Part shown: one piece after another, positions 1 through 8,329 of the stretch | How positions within the stretch are numbered: the stretch's first letter is position 1 | How the letters are laid out: every line of letters starts with the position of its first letter | Assembly (NCBI GenBank): GCA_016791285.1 | Contig: JAEUMX010000285.1 | Span: forward strand, 1-9,821 | Reading direction: 5' to 3' | DNA length: 9,821 nt | DNA from: Burkholderiales bacterium | GTDB taxonomy: Bacteria > Pseudomonadota > Gammaproteobacteria > Burkholderiales > JAEUMW01 | Made by a program: the position numbers and the translations under genes | Notes under the pieces: model-generated | Databases searched by the model: none | The model's input: only the letters and a program-made list of their open reading frames with translations | Told to the model about the DNA's origin: nothing

Positions 1-617
1 GGACCGATCCGCAGGCGGCGCAGGCGGCCATCTTCTACTCGATCTCCAACACCCAGCCGGGGCTGCGCGGTGTGTCGTTCGGCGACTTCCTGATCAAGCG
101 GGTGGTGGAGCAGCTCTCGTCGGAACTGCCGAAGCTCAAGACCTTCGCGACGCTGTCGCCGGTGCCGGGCTTCCGCAAGTGGTTCGAGGCGCGGCTGAAG
201 GCAAAGGACGCGAGCCTCTTCGGGCCCGAGGAGGCAATCACGCTCATGGGCGGTCCGGGCGATCCCTACGACGGCCTCTTGCGCTTGATGGAGCGCGAGC
301 TCGCCAAGGACGACCGGACCGCGACGCTGATCGCGCCGGTGGTGACGCATCTCGCGGCGCGCTATCTGGTGGAGGAAAAGGAGTCCGGCCGACCGCTCGA
401 CCCGGTCGCCCGCTTCCACTTGGGCAACGGCGCGCGCCTCGAGCGCATCAACTGGCTGGCGGACGCCTCACCGCGCGGGATGCGACAGTCCGTAGGCGTG
501 ATGGTGAACTATCTGTACAAGCTGGGCGACATCGAGGCGAACCACGAGGCCTACGCCCGCAAGGGTCGCGTCACCATCAGCGATGCGGTGAAGCGGGGCC
601 TGCGCAGGCTGCCCTGA
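1..617 (+). CDS. Malonyl-CoA decarboxylase, C-terminal part (5' truncated by window edge)
   Basis: This enzyme decarboxylates malonyl-CoA to acetyl-CoA and CO2, in malonate catabolism or in control of the malonyl-CoA pool (the Rhizobium equivalent is MatA). The reading frame is open from base 3 with no start in the window. About 204 residues are visible, roughly the C-terminal half of a protein that usually has 420-490. Recognisable family blocks are IFYSISNTQPGLRGV near the edge, LSPVPGF (Ser codon 156-158), ARYL, FHLGNGARLERINW (His codon 417-419) and VNYLYKL. The Ser and His fit the catalytic pair known from MCD structures, with spacing close to that of the human enzyme (Ser329/His423). 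It ends in TGA at 615-617 and converges on the P-II-like gene with 71 bp between stops. No frameshift or missing key residue is visible in the part present. The family call is firm; whether malonate genes lie upstream cannot be seen. Confidence 0.93.
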   Translation, partial: TDPQAAQAAIFYSISNTQPGLRGVSFGDFLIKRVVEQLSSELPKLKTFATLSPVPGFRKWFEARLKAKDASLFGPEEAITLMGGPGDPYDGLLRLMERELAKDDRTATLIAPVVTHLAARYLVEEKESGRPLDPVARFHLGNGARLERINWLADASPRGMRQSVGVMVNYLYKLGDIEANHEAYARKGRVTISDAVKRGLRRLP

Positions 618-688
618 GGTCACTTGCAGGCCAAGCTTACTGCTCACGCCCTCTTTGCAGCTGGCGCCATGCGCGGGCCGCGCGCCGA
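618..688. other. Short convergent intergenic gap
   Basis: These 71 bases separate the stop of the malonyl-CoA decarboxylase gene from the stop of the P-II-like gene on the other strand. A terminator would be expected here. The only structure seen is a small GC-only hairpin near 671-683 (5-bp stem GCGCG/CGCGC, 3-base loop) with no T-tract on either side, so it is not called as a terminator. TTGCAG occurs twice (624-629 and 655-660) as a direct repeat of unknown meaning. Confidence 0.6.
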
Positions 689-1021
689 CTATTCCTGCCG
701 CGCCTGCTGCATGAAGTGGGCGACGCCCACAACCTTGTCGACGGGAATCACGAACGCGATCCCCCTGCCCGTGTCGTTCAGGCCCGCGGCGCGGACGATC
801 TCCTCGAGGACCGTGTCGACCTGCGCCGCGTAGACGACGGTCAGCACGATCTCCTTCTCCGGCTCGATCGACATCCCGAAGATCTTCTCCTGCTCGTTGA
901 TGCCCGCGCCGCGCCCGAAGAGCACCGTGCCTCCACGCGCGCCCGCGCCCACCGAAGCCTCGAGCACGGTGCTGCCCCAGCCCTTCCCGACAATGCTGAC
1001 GATCAGAGAGTGGTCCGACAT
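689..1021 (-). CDS. P-II-like (GlnB-fold) small regulatory protein in DUF1538 operon
   Basis: This 110-residue protein has the size and outline of a P-II signal protein, a trimeric cytoplasmic regulator that binds small effectors and touches a transporter or enzyme through its T-loop. The strand-helix-strand start (VSIVGKGW to GGTVLFGRGAG, residues 8-40) matches the canonical stretch ending GFGRQKG. TVVYAAQVDTVLEEIV (61-76) matches strand 3 and helix 2, and DTGRGIAFVIPVDKVV (83-98) matches the B-loop region. The T-loop (about 41-57) is roughly two residues shorter than in E. coli GlnB and has no tyrosine, so uridylylation at Tyr51 is impossible. The basic residues GlnB uses for ATP (Lys90, Arg101, Arg103) align with Ala or Val. 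The ATG at 1021 is chosen because AAGGAGG lies 7 bases upstream and the protein aligns from there. It follows the second DUF1538 gene by 2 bp. The fold is likely; the ligand and target are unknown, and the neighbouring membrane proteins are the obvious candidates for target. Confidence 0.85.
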   Translation of the reverse strand: MSDHSLIVSIVGKGWGSTVLEASVGAGARGGTVLFGRGAGINEQEKIFGMSIEPEKEIVLTVVYAAQVDTVLEEIVRAAGLNDTGRGIAFVIPVDKVVGVAHFMQQARQE

Positions 1022-1023
1022 GT

Positions 1024-1758
1024 CTAGGCCTCCTTGGGTCGTTCCTTCCAGCGAACGAGGGCGCCCACTGCCATCAGGGAGATGATCGGGGCGAGGGCGA
1101 TGAGGGCGATTAAGCCCAGCCCGTGCACGAGCGGGTCCTGGCCGTCCATGGCGGACGACGCGCCGAATGCGAGCGCCAGCAGAAACGTGTTGGCCAACGG
1201 TCCGGTGGCCACGCCGCCGGCGTCCACGGCGATCGACACGAACCCCCTCTCGCTGAAGCGCATCATCGCGATGACCAGTCCGTAGCCGGGCACGAGCAGC
1301 CACAGCAGCGGGACCGCGTAGCCGATCCTGAGCATTCCGATCCCCACCGCCGCCGCGACGCCGACGCAGATGGTAACCACGACCAACTGCTCCCGCACGG
1401 CCCCGGCGGAGGCTTCCTCGACCTCGTGCGCCAGGATACGCACCGCCGGCTCGCCCCAGGTCGTGACGAAGCCGAGCAGGGCGCCGAACGGCAGGAGCAG
1501 CCATTTCTCGGGCAACGACCCGATGGCTTCCCCGAGGGCGCGCCCGAACGGCAGGAAGCCGATGCTGACGCCCAGCAGAAACAGGAACAGGCCTGCCGAG
1601 GTCACGAGCGCCCCGGTCAGAATGCGCGCGACCTCCTTCCGCGGCAGCTTGAGGAGCAGGAACTGGAAGATGATGAACAGCGCCGCGAGGGGCAGCACCG
1701 CCAGCGCGACGCTCCAGGCTGCGCTGCCGAGCTCGCTGAGGAAGGCCGCGTCTCTCAC
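1024..1758 (-). CDS. DUF1538 family membrane protein, second copy
   Basis: This 244-residue, very hydrophobic protein belongs, by my recognition, to the DUF1538 family of putative transporters, whose substrate is not established. Several membrane segments are visible, including residues about 17-36, 47-70, 86-105, 126-145, 150-166 and 188-203, with a final one near 215-235. Landmarks are IGFLPFGRALGE (66-77), FVTTWGEPAV (97-106) and DAGGVATGP (179-187). The same three landmarks occur in the same order in the gene upstream, so the two are paralogues. The start is GTG at 1758, overlapping the TGA of the upstream gene by 4 bp (GTGA), which implies translational coupling and equal production of the two subunits. 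The C-terminus is short and basic (RWKERPKEA). Single-chain DUF1538 proteins of about twice this length exist, so the two genes probably supply the two halves of one carrier. That last step is inference. Confidence 0.85.
   Translation of the reverse strand: MRDAAFLSELGSAAWSVALAVLPLAALFIIFQFLLLKLPRKEVARILTGALVTSAGLFLFLLGVSIGFLPFGRALGEAIGSLPEKWLLLPFGALLGFVTTWGEPAVRILAHEVEEASAGAVREQLVVVTICVGVAAAVGIGMLRIGYAVPLLWLLVPGYGLVIAMMRFSERGFVSIAVDAGGVATGPLANTFLLALAFGASSAMDGQDPLVHGLGLIALIALAPIISLMAVGALVRWKERPKEA
1029..1035 (-). promoter_or_regulatory. Strong Shine-Dalgarno of the P-II-like gene
   Basis: The minus-strand sequence AAGGAGG is a complete match to the anti-Shine-Dalgarno core and sits 7 bases before the ATG at 1021. 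It overlaps the last codons of the upstream DUF1538 gene. It fixes the start of the P-II-like protein, excluding the much longer open frame that runs upstream to about 1504. It also suggests that this protein is translated more strongly than the membrane proteins before it, as expected if a soluble trimer must be made in excess. Confidence 0.85.
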
Positions 1759-2450
1759 TGCAGCAGCATTCCCACGAGCAGGATGACGACGATAGGGCCC
1801 GCGGATGCGAGTCCCAGCAGCCCGAACCCGTCCGATGCGGGCGAGCGTCCAGCGAGCACGGAGGCGAGCCCGAGCGCGAGCGCGAGCATGACCGGGGCGG
1901 TCAGCACTCCCGTGGTGACGCTGCCGGCGTCATACGCGAGAGGGACGAACTCGTCGGGCGCGAGGAAGGTGAGCAGGAGCATGAGCGCGTACACGGCCCC
2001 CAGCAGGTAGCGCATCGAGAATCCCCAGACGATGCGCAGGAGCGCCAATGCCGCGAAGAGTCCAACGCCCACGGCGATGACGTAGACGAGAGCTTGCCTG
2101 GAGGGCGTCCCGTGTGAGGCCGCTTCGACCAGTCCGGCGAGGACCAGAACGTCGGGCTCGGCAACCGTGGTGGCAAAGCCCAGGGCGAAGGCGACCGTGA
2201 GGATCGCCCAAAGCGCGCCCTTGCGCGGGAGCTCGGCGCCGATGAATCTCCCCATCGGCAGGATCCCGAGATCGATTCCCGCAAAGAGCAGCACCATCCC
2301 GAGGATCGCGAGCGCCGATCCAACCAGGAACTGGAGAAACAGTTCCACGGGTGCGTCGACGAGCGCGACCTGCAGTACGCACACCGCAGCGACGAGCGGC
2401 GCGACCGCCTTGAGCACTTCCAGAAATCGCGGTTTCAGCAGTTGGAGCAT
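1755..2450 (-). CDS. DUF1538 family membrane protein, first copy
   Basis: This 231-residue membrane protein is the first gene of the minus-strand operon. Hydrophobic segments lie near residues 14-31, 38-62, 80-97, 120-139, 147-164, 183-200 and 208-230. The family landmarks are LGILPMGRFIG (61-71), FATTVAEPDV (92-101) and DAGSVTTG (174-181). The glycine-rich DAG-x-V-x-TG block and the TT-x-x-EP block, each next to or within a membrane stretch, look like substrate-binding re-entrant or broken helices; that structural reading is inference. The start is taken as ATG at 2450 because an in-frame TGA lies two codons upstream. No good Shine-Dalgarno precedes it. It overlaps the next gene by 4 bp. DUF1538 genes are commonly found beside P-II-like genes, as here. 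Function is unproven; an ion or small-anion carrier is the most natural guess. Confidence 0.85.
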   Translation of the reverse strand: MLQLLKPRFLEVLKAVAPLVAAVCVLQVALVDAPVELFLQFLVGSALAILGMVLLFAGIDLGILPMGRFIGAELPRKGALWAILTVAFALGFATTVAEPDVLVLAGLVEAASHGTPSRQALVYVIAVGVGLFAALALLRIVWGFSMRYLLGAVYALMLLLTFLAPDEFVPLAYDAGSVTTGVLTAPVMLALALGLASVLAGRSPASDGFGLLGLASAGPIVVILLVGMLLQ

Positions 2451-2526
2451 GGGTCATCGAGTGGGCGGGAGAGGGTCGGCGGCTCACCGTCGCCGCTGGT
2501 CGTACGGCGCATCGCACCGCCGGTTG

Positions 2527-2555
2527 ATTGTCGCCGACTGCCTGCCGGCCTTCAA
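2527..2555 (-). promoter_or_regulatory. Possible sigma-70 promoter of the DUF1538/P-II-like operon
   Basis: On the minus strand TTGAAG (2555-2550) and GACAAT (2532-2527) are separated by exactly 17 bases. Each hexamer matches four of six consensus positions. Transcription would start near 2520, giving a leader of about 70 bases before the ATG at 2450. The -35 element overlaps the CAAGCTGC repeat at 2553-2560, so a protein bound to the repeat could affect this promoter. In so GC-rich a genome a match of this quality is suggestive only. Confidence 0.25.
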
Positions 2556-2560
2556 GCTGC
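2553..2560 (+). repeat. Octamer repeat copy 1 (CAAGCTGC)
   Basis: First of three copies of this octamer in the divergent intergenic region. It overlaps the possible -35 element of the minus-strand operon. Chance expectation for a given octamer on either strand of 330 bases is about 0.01, so three copies are noteworthy, although the octamer was chosen after looking. Confidence 0.4.
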
Positions 2561-2632
2561 GGGTGGCGATCCCACGTTGCCGCTCTCCGATGCGCCGGCA
2601 GCGATCAGCGCGGAGCGCGCGCCGCGGGAGGG

Positions 2633-2643
2633 GCAGCTTGCAA
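2633..2643 (-). repeat. Octamer repeat copy 2, inverted arm (GCAGCTTGCAA)
   Basis: This 11-base element is the exact reverse complement of TTGCAAGCTGC at 2749-2759, with 105 bases between the arms. It includes the octamer in reverse orientation, and the self-complementary CTTGCAAG (2637-2644) overlaps it. It coincides with a weak -35-like TTGCAA for the mrp direction. Confidence 0.4.
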
Positions 2644-2748
2644 GAACGACTCGACCATGCGTAAATCGCGCTGGCGTCAATGCCGCCCGGCAAAGATCAA
2701 CCCCATCGTTGCGCCACCGACTTGCCGGCACGAACCACCGCAGCCTGT

Positions 2749-2761
2749 TTGCAAGCTGCAA
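2749..2761 (+). repeat. Octamer repeat copy 3, dyad TTGCA-AGC-TGCAA
   Basis: This 13-base element has perfect dyad symmetry (TTGCA and TGCAA around a 3-base spacer), the usual form of a dimeric repressor or activator site. It lies 19 bases before the mrpA start codon, so a bound protein or an RNA structure with the inverted copy at 2633-2643 could influence mrp expression. The regulator is unknown and the operator role is inference. Confidence 0.4.
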
Positions 2762-2780
2762 CCCGAAGAACAACGCTTTC

Positions 2781-5645
2781 ATGTCCGACGGCACGCTCCT
2801 GATCGCCCTGCTCACGCTGCCGTTCGCCGGCAGCATTGCCGCCGCGCTGTTGCGCGCGAATGCGCGCGATGCCGGAGCCTGGCTGGCCGGCGCGGTCGCG
2901 CTGACCGCGCTTGCCATCGCGGCGAGGCTCTATCCCGCGGTCGCACGCGGCGACGTGATCCGCAGCGACTTCGAATGGCTGCCCGCGCTCGGGCTGAACT
3001 TCACGCTGCGGATGGACGGCCTTGCCTGGATGTTCGCCGTTCTCGTCACCGGCATCGGTTTCCTGGTGGTGCTCTATGCCCGGTACTACATGTCGCCGCA
3101 GGATCCGGTGCCGCGCTTCTTCTCGTTCTTCCTCGCGTTCATGGGCGCCATGCTCGGGGTGCTGCTCGCCGGGAACCTGATCCAGCTCGTGTTCTTCTGG
3201 GAGCTGACCAGCCTGTGCTCGTTCCTCCTGATCGGCTACTGGCACCACAACGCCGCGGCACGCGACGGCGCGCGCATGGCGCTCATCGTCACTTCGGCCG
3301 GCGGCCTGTGCCTGCTCGCCGGTGCGCTGCTCGTCGGCCACATCGTCGGCAGCTACGACCTCGACCAAGTCCTCGCCGCGGGCGATCGCATCCGCTCGCA
3401 CGCGCTGTATCTGCCAGCGCTGATCCTGGTGCTGCTCGGTGCGCTCACCAAGAGCGCGCAGTTTCCTTTCCACTTCTGGCTGCCGCACGCCATGGCGGCG
3501 CCGACGCCGGTCTCGGCCTACCTGCATTCGGCCGCCATGGTGAAGCTGGGCGTGTTCCTGATGACGCGCCTGTGGCCGGTGCTGGCCGGGACCGACGCCT
3601 GGATCTGGATCGTGGGCATCGCCGGCATGTGCACGTTCCTGCTCGGCGCCTATGCGGCGATCTTCCAGCAGGATCTGAAGGGCCTGCTCGCCTATTCGAC
3701 CATCAGCCACCTCGGCCTGATTACGCTCTTGCTCGGCCTGAACAGCCAGCTCGCGGTCGTGGCGGCGATCTTCCACACGATGAACCACGCCACGTTCAAG
3801 GCTTCGCTCTTCATGGCCGCCGGCGTCATCGATCACGAGACCGGAACGCGCGACCTGCGGCGCCTGAGCGGCCTCGTCCGCTTCATGCCGATCACCGCGA
3901 CGGCGGCGATGGTCGCGGCCGCTGCGATGGCAGGCGTGCCGCTGCTCAACGGGTTCCTCTCCAAGGAGATGTTCTTCGCCGAGGCGCTGACGGTCGAGGG
4001 ACCGTGGCGCTCCATGGACCGCGCGCTGCCCTACCTCGCCACGGCGGCGGGCGCATTCAGCGTCGCCTATTCGCTGCGCTTCATCCGCGAGGTGTTCTTC
4101 GGTCCTGCCCCGACCGGGCTGCCGCGCACGCCGCACGAGCCGCCGCGCTGGATGCGGTTCCCGATCGAGGCGCTGGTGCTCGTCTGCGTGGTGGTGGGCA
4201 TCTTCCCGACCGTGACCATCGGCCCGTTCCTCGACATCGCGGTCCGCGCGGTGCTGGGCCCGGCGACACCCGAGTACAGCCTCGCCATCTGGCACGGTTT
4301 CACCCTGCCGCTGCTGATGAGCTGTCTGGCGCTTGCGGGCGGCGTGATCCTGTACCGGCTGCTACGGACGCAGCTGTGGCGCGACGTGGAAGACAGCCCC
4401 TTCCTGCCACCCGTCGACGGCCGGCGCATCTTCGACCAGAGCCTCGTCGCATTGCGGCGGTGGGCGAGATCGTTCGGGGCGCTGTTCGGCACGACCCGGC
4501 TCCAGCCGCAGTTGCGATGGCTCGTGGTCGTGGCAATCGTCGCGGCGCTGTGGCCGGTGTATCGGCGCGGGCTCGCACCCGGCAACGCCCCTGCGCTCGA
4601 CATCGATCCGGCGCTGGCCATCGCGTGGGCGGTCGGCGCGGCCTGCGCCCTCGGCGCTGCCTGGCAGGCCAAGTTCCACCGCCTCGTCGCGCTGCTGCTG
4701 ACCGGCGGCGCCGGACTCATCACCTGCGTGACCTTCGTCTGGTTCTCCGCGCCCGATCTGGCCCTGACGCAGCTCATGGTCGAGATCGTGACCACGGTGC
4801 TCATCCTCCTCGGCCTGCGCTGGCTGCCCAAGCGCATACCGTTCGCCCCGACCTGGGCCGGTGCGCGCGCCGCGCTCCCGCGGCGGCTGCGCGACCTGGG
4901 CGTCGCGATCGCCGCAGGCAGCGGCCTGGCGGCGCTCGCCTACGCGGTGATGACCCGGCCGCTGCCCGAAACCGTCTCGCGCTACTTCGTGGAGCGGGCC
5001 TATCCGGAAGGTGGCGGGACCAACGTCGTCAACGTGATCCTGGTGGATTTTCGCGGCTTCGACACGCTCGGCGAGATCACGGTGCTCGGTGTGGTGGCGC
5101 TCGCCGTCTACGCGCTGCTGCGCAGGTTCCGCCCGGCACCCGAGAGCATCGAAGCACCGGCACCGCAGCGCACGCAGAGCCCGGCGGCGGCTGCCGACGA
5201 CCTGCTGGTGCCGTCGGTGATCATGCGCCTCATGTTTCCCGCGATCGGCGTGCTGGCGATCTACCTGCTCGTGCGCGGTCACAATCTGCCCGGCGGCGGG
5301 TTCGTGGCCGGCCTCACGATGGCCGTGGGGTTCATCCTGCAGTACCTGGCAGGCGGCACGCGCTGGGCGGAGGCGCGTCTGGGCATCCGGCCGGTGCTCT
5401 GGGTCGGTGTCGGGTTGCTCGCCGCGGCTGCGACCGGCGCCGGTGCGTGGATGTTCGGCCATCCGTTCCTGACTTCACATGTCGCCCACGTCACGCTGCC
5501 GCTCGTTGGCGAGGTCGAGCTGCCGAGCGCGTTCGCGTTCGATCTGGGCGTGTTCGCGCTGGTGGTGGGCGCCACGGCGCTGGTGCTGATCGCGCTCGCG
5601 CACCAGTCGATCCGCAGCTATCGCGCGCCGCCGCGGCCGAAATGA
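2781..5645 (+). CDS. mrpA: Mrp-type Na+/H+ antiporter subunit A, fused MrpA-MrpB
   Basis: The largest subunit of the multi-subunit cation/proton antiporter is a 954-residue inner-membrane protein related to complex I subunit NuoL. The NuoL-like part covers about residues 1-480. Its proton-path residues are present: Glu141 in FFWELTS, Lys224 in LTKSAQFPFHFWLPHAM, and His336/Lys340 in MNHATFKASLF. A MrpA-specific C-terminal region follows, with the NuoJ-like block APDLALTQLMVEIV (Glu668) and DFRGFDTLGE (756-765). The last part, from about residue 805, is a complete MrpB domain (MRLMFPAIGV, GHNLPGGGFVAGL at 833-845). This A-B fusion is the normal arrangement in group 2 Mrp systems (Pseudomonas Sha, rhizobial Pha), so no separate mrpB is expected. 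The frame is open far upstream, but family similarity begins at the ATG at 2781, preceded by a weak GAAGAA site. The TGA overlaps the mrpC ATG. Confidence 0.97.
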   Translation: MSDGTLLIALLTLPFAGSIAAALLRANARDAGAWLAGAVALTALAIAARLYPAVARGDVIRSDFEWLPALGLNFTLRMDGLAWMFAVLVTGIGFLVVLYARYYMSPQDPVPRFFSFFLAFMGAMLGVLLAGNLIQLVFFWELTSLCSFLLIGYWHHNAAARDGARMALIVTSAGGLCLLAGALLVGHIVGSYDLDQVLAAGDRIRSHALYLPALILVLLGALTKSAQFPFHFWLPHAMAAPTPVSAYLHSAAMVKLGVFLMTRLWPVLAGTDAWIWIVGIAGMCTFLLGAYAAIFQQDLKGLLAYSTISHLGLITLLLGLNSQLAVVAAIFHTMNHATFKASLFMAAGVIDHETGTRDLRRLSGLVRFMPITATAAMVAAAAMAGVPLLNGFLSKEMFFAEALTVEGPWRSMDRALPYLATAAGAFSVAYSLRFIREVFFGPAPTGLPRTPHEPPRWMRFPIEALVLVCVVVGIFPTVTIGPFLDIAVRAVLGPATPEYSLAIWHGFTLPLLMSCLALAGGVILYRLLRTQLWRDVEDSPFLPPVDGRRIFDQSLVALRRWARSFGALFGTTRLQPQLRWLVVVAIVAALWPVYRRGLAPGNAPALDIDPALAIAWAVGAACALGAAWQAKFHRLVALLLTGGAGLITCVTFVWFSAPDLALTQLMVEIVTTVLILLGLRWLPKRIPFAPTWAGARAALPRRLRDLGVAIAAGSGLAALAYAVMTRPLPETVSRYFVERAYPEGGGTNVVNVILVDFRGFDTLGEITVLGVVALAVYALLRRFRPAPESIEAPAPQRTQSPAAAADDLLVPSVIMRLMFPAIGVLAIYLLVRGHNLPGGGFVAGLTMAVGFILQYLAGGTRWAEARLGIRPVLWVGVGLLAAAATGAGAWMFGHPFLTSHVAHVTLPLVGEVELPSAFAFDLGVFALVVGATALVLIALAHQSIRSYRAPPRPK

Positions 5646-5985
5646 ACGAGCTCATCATCGCCCTGGCGATCGGCGTGCTGACCGGCTCCGGCACGTGGCT
5701 GCTGCTGCGCCCGCGCACCTTCCAGGTCGTCATCGGACTGTCGCTGCTCTCCTACGCGGTGAACCTGTTCATCGTCGCGATGGGGCGCCTGCGCGTGGCC
5801 GCGGCCCCGATCGTGGCGGCCGGCGCCGCGGCCGACCCGGCAGCCTTCGACGACCCGCTGCCGCAAGCGCTGGTCCTCACCGCCATCGTCATCAGTTTTG
5901 CGATGACCGCGCTGCTCCTGGTGGTGCTGCTGGCGGCACGCGGTTTCACCGGGACCGATCACGTCGACGGCCGTGAGGCCGAGGA

Positions 5986-5989
<4 letters not shown>
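5642..5989 (+). CDS. mrpC: Mrp-type Na+/H+ antiporter subunit C
   Basis: This 115-residue membrane protein is the NuoK-like subunit of the Mrp complex. Three hydrophobic helices are seen at about residues 3-22, 27-48 and 73-100. Family blocks are FQVVIGLSLLSYAVNL (27-42) and DPLPQALVLTAIVI (71-84), the latter carrying the conserved Thr80 near the start of the third helix. The start ATG overlaps the mrpA stop as ATGA. No Shine-Dalgarno is visible just upstream, so translation probably depends on ribosomes arriving from mrpA. The loop between helices 2 and 3 is Ala/Pro-rich (about 52-70), a little longer than in Bacillus homologues but ordinary for GC-rich proteobacteria. The charged C-terminus (DHVDGREAEE) would be cytoplasmic. 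Confidence 0.96.
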
Positions 5990-7562
<1,573 letters not shown>

Positions 7563-7566
<4 letters not shown>

Positions 7567-8051
7567 ACCGCTGGCTGCCGTTTCCACTGCTCTCGCTCGC
7601 CCTCTTCGCGACCTGGCTTCTGCTCAACCAGACGCTGGCAGCCGGCCAGGCGATCCTCGGCGCCCTGATGGGACTCGGCGGCGGGCTGATGCTCGCCGCG
7701 CTCGGCGTGCCGCGCGGCCGGATGCGGCGGCCACTGGTCGCGGCGCAGCTCGCGTGGCTGGTCCTCGTCGACATCGTGCGCTCCAACATCGCGGTGGCGC
7801 GGATCGTCCTGTTCCCCGGACAGCGCCGCCAGACCTCCGGGTTCCTGGACATCCCCCTCGAACTGCGCCATCCCGGCGGGCTCGCCGTGCTGGCCTGCAT
7901 CATCACGTCGACCCCGGGAACGGCCTGGGCGCGGTACGACTCGGCGCGCGGCGTCCTCACGATTCATGTCCTCGATCTCATCGACGAGCAGGCCTGGCTG
8001 CGCACGATCAAGGACCGCTACGAGCGGCGGCTGCGGGAGATCTTCGGATGA
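7563..8051 (+). CDS. mrpE: Mrp-type Na+/H+ antiporter subunit E
   Basis: This 162-residue subunit has no complex I counterpart. Two or three N-terminal hydrophobic segments (about 8-24, 28-48 and 58-80) are followed by a hydrophilic cytoplasmic domain. Family marks are the stretch around Asp70-Ser74-Asn75 ([11 protein letters not shown]), the Gly-Phe-Leu-Asp-Ile-Pro block (93-98) and STPGT (116-120), then a C-terminal amphipathic region rich in Arg and Glu. In other Mrp systems MrpE is needed for assembly or full activity, and E, F and G form an accessory module. The ATG overlaps the mrpD stop as ATGA with no obvious Shine-Dalgarno, again implying coupling. Confidence 0.95.
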
Positions 8052-8329
8052 GCGAGACGCTGCTCGCCGGCTCGATCGTCCTTGCGCAGGGGCTGCTCGG
8101 GCTCGCGATGATGTGCGCCACGTTCCGCCTGCTGCGCGGGCCGCGCGCGCAGGATCGGGTGCTCGCCCTCGACACGCTCTACGTCAACGCCATGCTGCTC
8201 ATGCTGACCTTCGGCATGCGCGAGGGCAGCGCGTTCTACTTCGAGGCGGCGCTGGTGATCGGCGCGCTGGGGTTCGTCGCGACCGCCGCGCTCGCCAAAT
8301 TCCTGCTGCGCGGCGAGGTGATCGAATGA
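8048..8329 (+). CDS. mrpF: Mrp-type Na+/H+ antiporter subunit F
   Basis: This small 93-residue membrane subunit has three predicted helices (about 6-28, 42-57 and 64-85). The family signature [12 protein letters not shown] (31-42) is intact, including Asp36, which corresponds to the aspartate linked to Na+ handling in Bacillus MrpF. A tight [15 protein letters not shown] block follows. The gene overlaps mrpE by ATGA and has GGGAG at 8035-8039, eight bases before the start. Length and motifs are typical for the family. Confidence 0.96.
   Translation: MSETLLAGSIVLAQGLLGLAMMCATFRLLRGPRAQDRVLALDTLYVNAMLLMLTFGMREGSAFYFEAALVIGALGFVATAALAKFLLRGEVIE

Larger units (their letters stand above)
2451..2780. 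other. Divergent intergenic region between DUF1538 operon and mrp operon
   Basis: This 330-bp stretch separates the two divergent operons and is the only long non-coding gap in the window. Open frames cross it, but none has a start with a ribosome site, a recognisable product or independent support. It holds three copies of the octamer CAAGCTGC (two forward, one reverse), a short palindrome TGCCGGCA at 2723-2730, and weak sigma-70-like elements. One is listed separately for the minus strand. A plus-strand possibility is TTGCAA (2638-2643), 17 bases, then GTAAAT (2661-2666), which would leave a leader of about 110 bases before mrpA. No riboswitch or small RNA could be recognised by eye. Confidence 0.7.

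Noticed and set aside
671..685. A GC-only hairpin between the convergent malonyl-CoA decarboxylase and P-II-like genes as a terminator.
   Set aside because: The stem is only 5 bp with a 3-base loop and no T-tract; such hairpins are frequent by chance at this GC content.
1022..1504. Possible N-terminal extension of the P-II-like protein to about 1504.
   Set aside because: The extension is Arg/Gly-rich shadow of the DUF1538 gene. The ATG at 1021 has AAGGAGG and matches the family N-terminus and length.
1123..2010. A 295-codon plus-strand open frame opposite the DUF1538 genes.
   Set aside because: The translation is hydrophilic low-complexity sequence without domains, and the opposite strand has two paralogous membrane proteins with shared motifs.
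2658..2780. A possible small protein or leader peptide starting at ATG 2658 upstream of mrpA.
   Set aside because: There is no in-frame stop before mrpA, no convincing ribosome site at usual spacing, and a Pro/Arg/Cys-rich composition like other shadow frames.
2697..4295. A 532-codon open frame on the minus strand opposite mrpA.
   Set aside because: Its product is a low-complexity mix of Arg, Glu, His, Gln and Ala, as expected for the reverse of GC-rich membrane-protein codons. The plus strand carries a clear MrpA with conserved catalytic residues.
4362..5462. A 366-codon open frame on the minus strand opposite the end of mrpA.
   Set aside because: Same composition artefact. No domain is recognisable and the plus strand holds the MrpB domain.
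2528..5641. A very long Arg-rich plus-strand frame running into mrpC.
   Set aside because: Only the final part from ATG 5642 is protein-like (MrpC). The upstream part is an out-of-frame shadow of mrpA.
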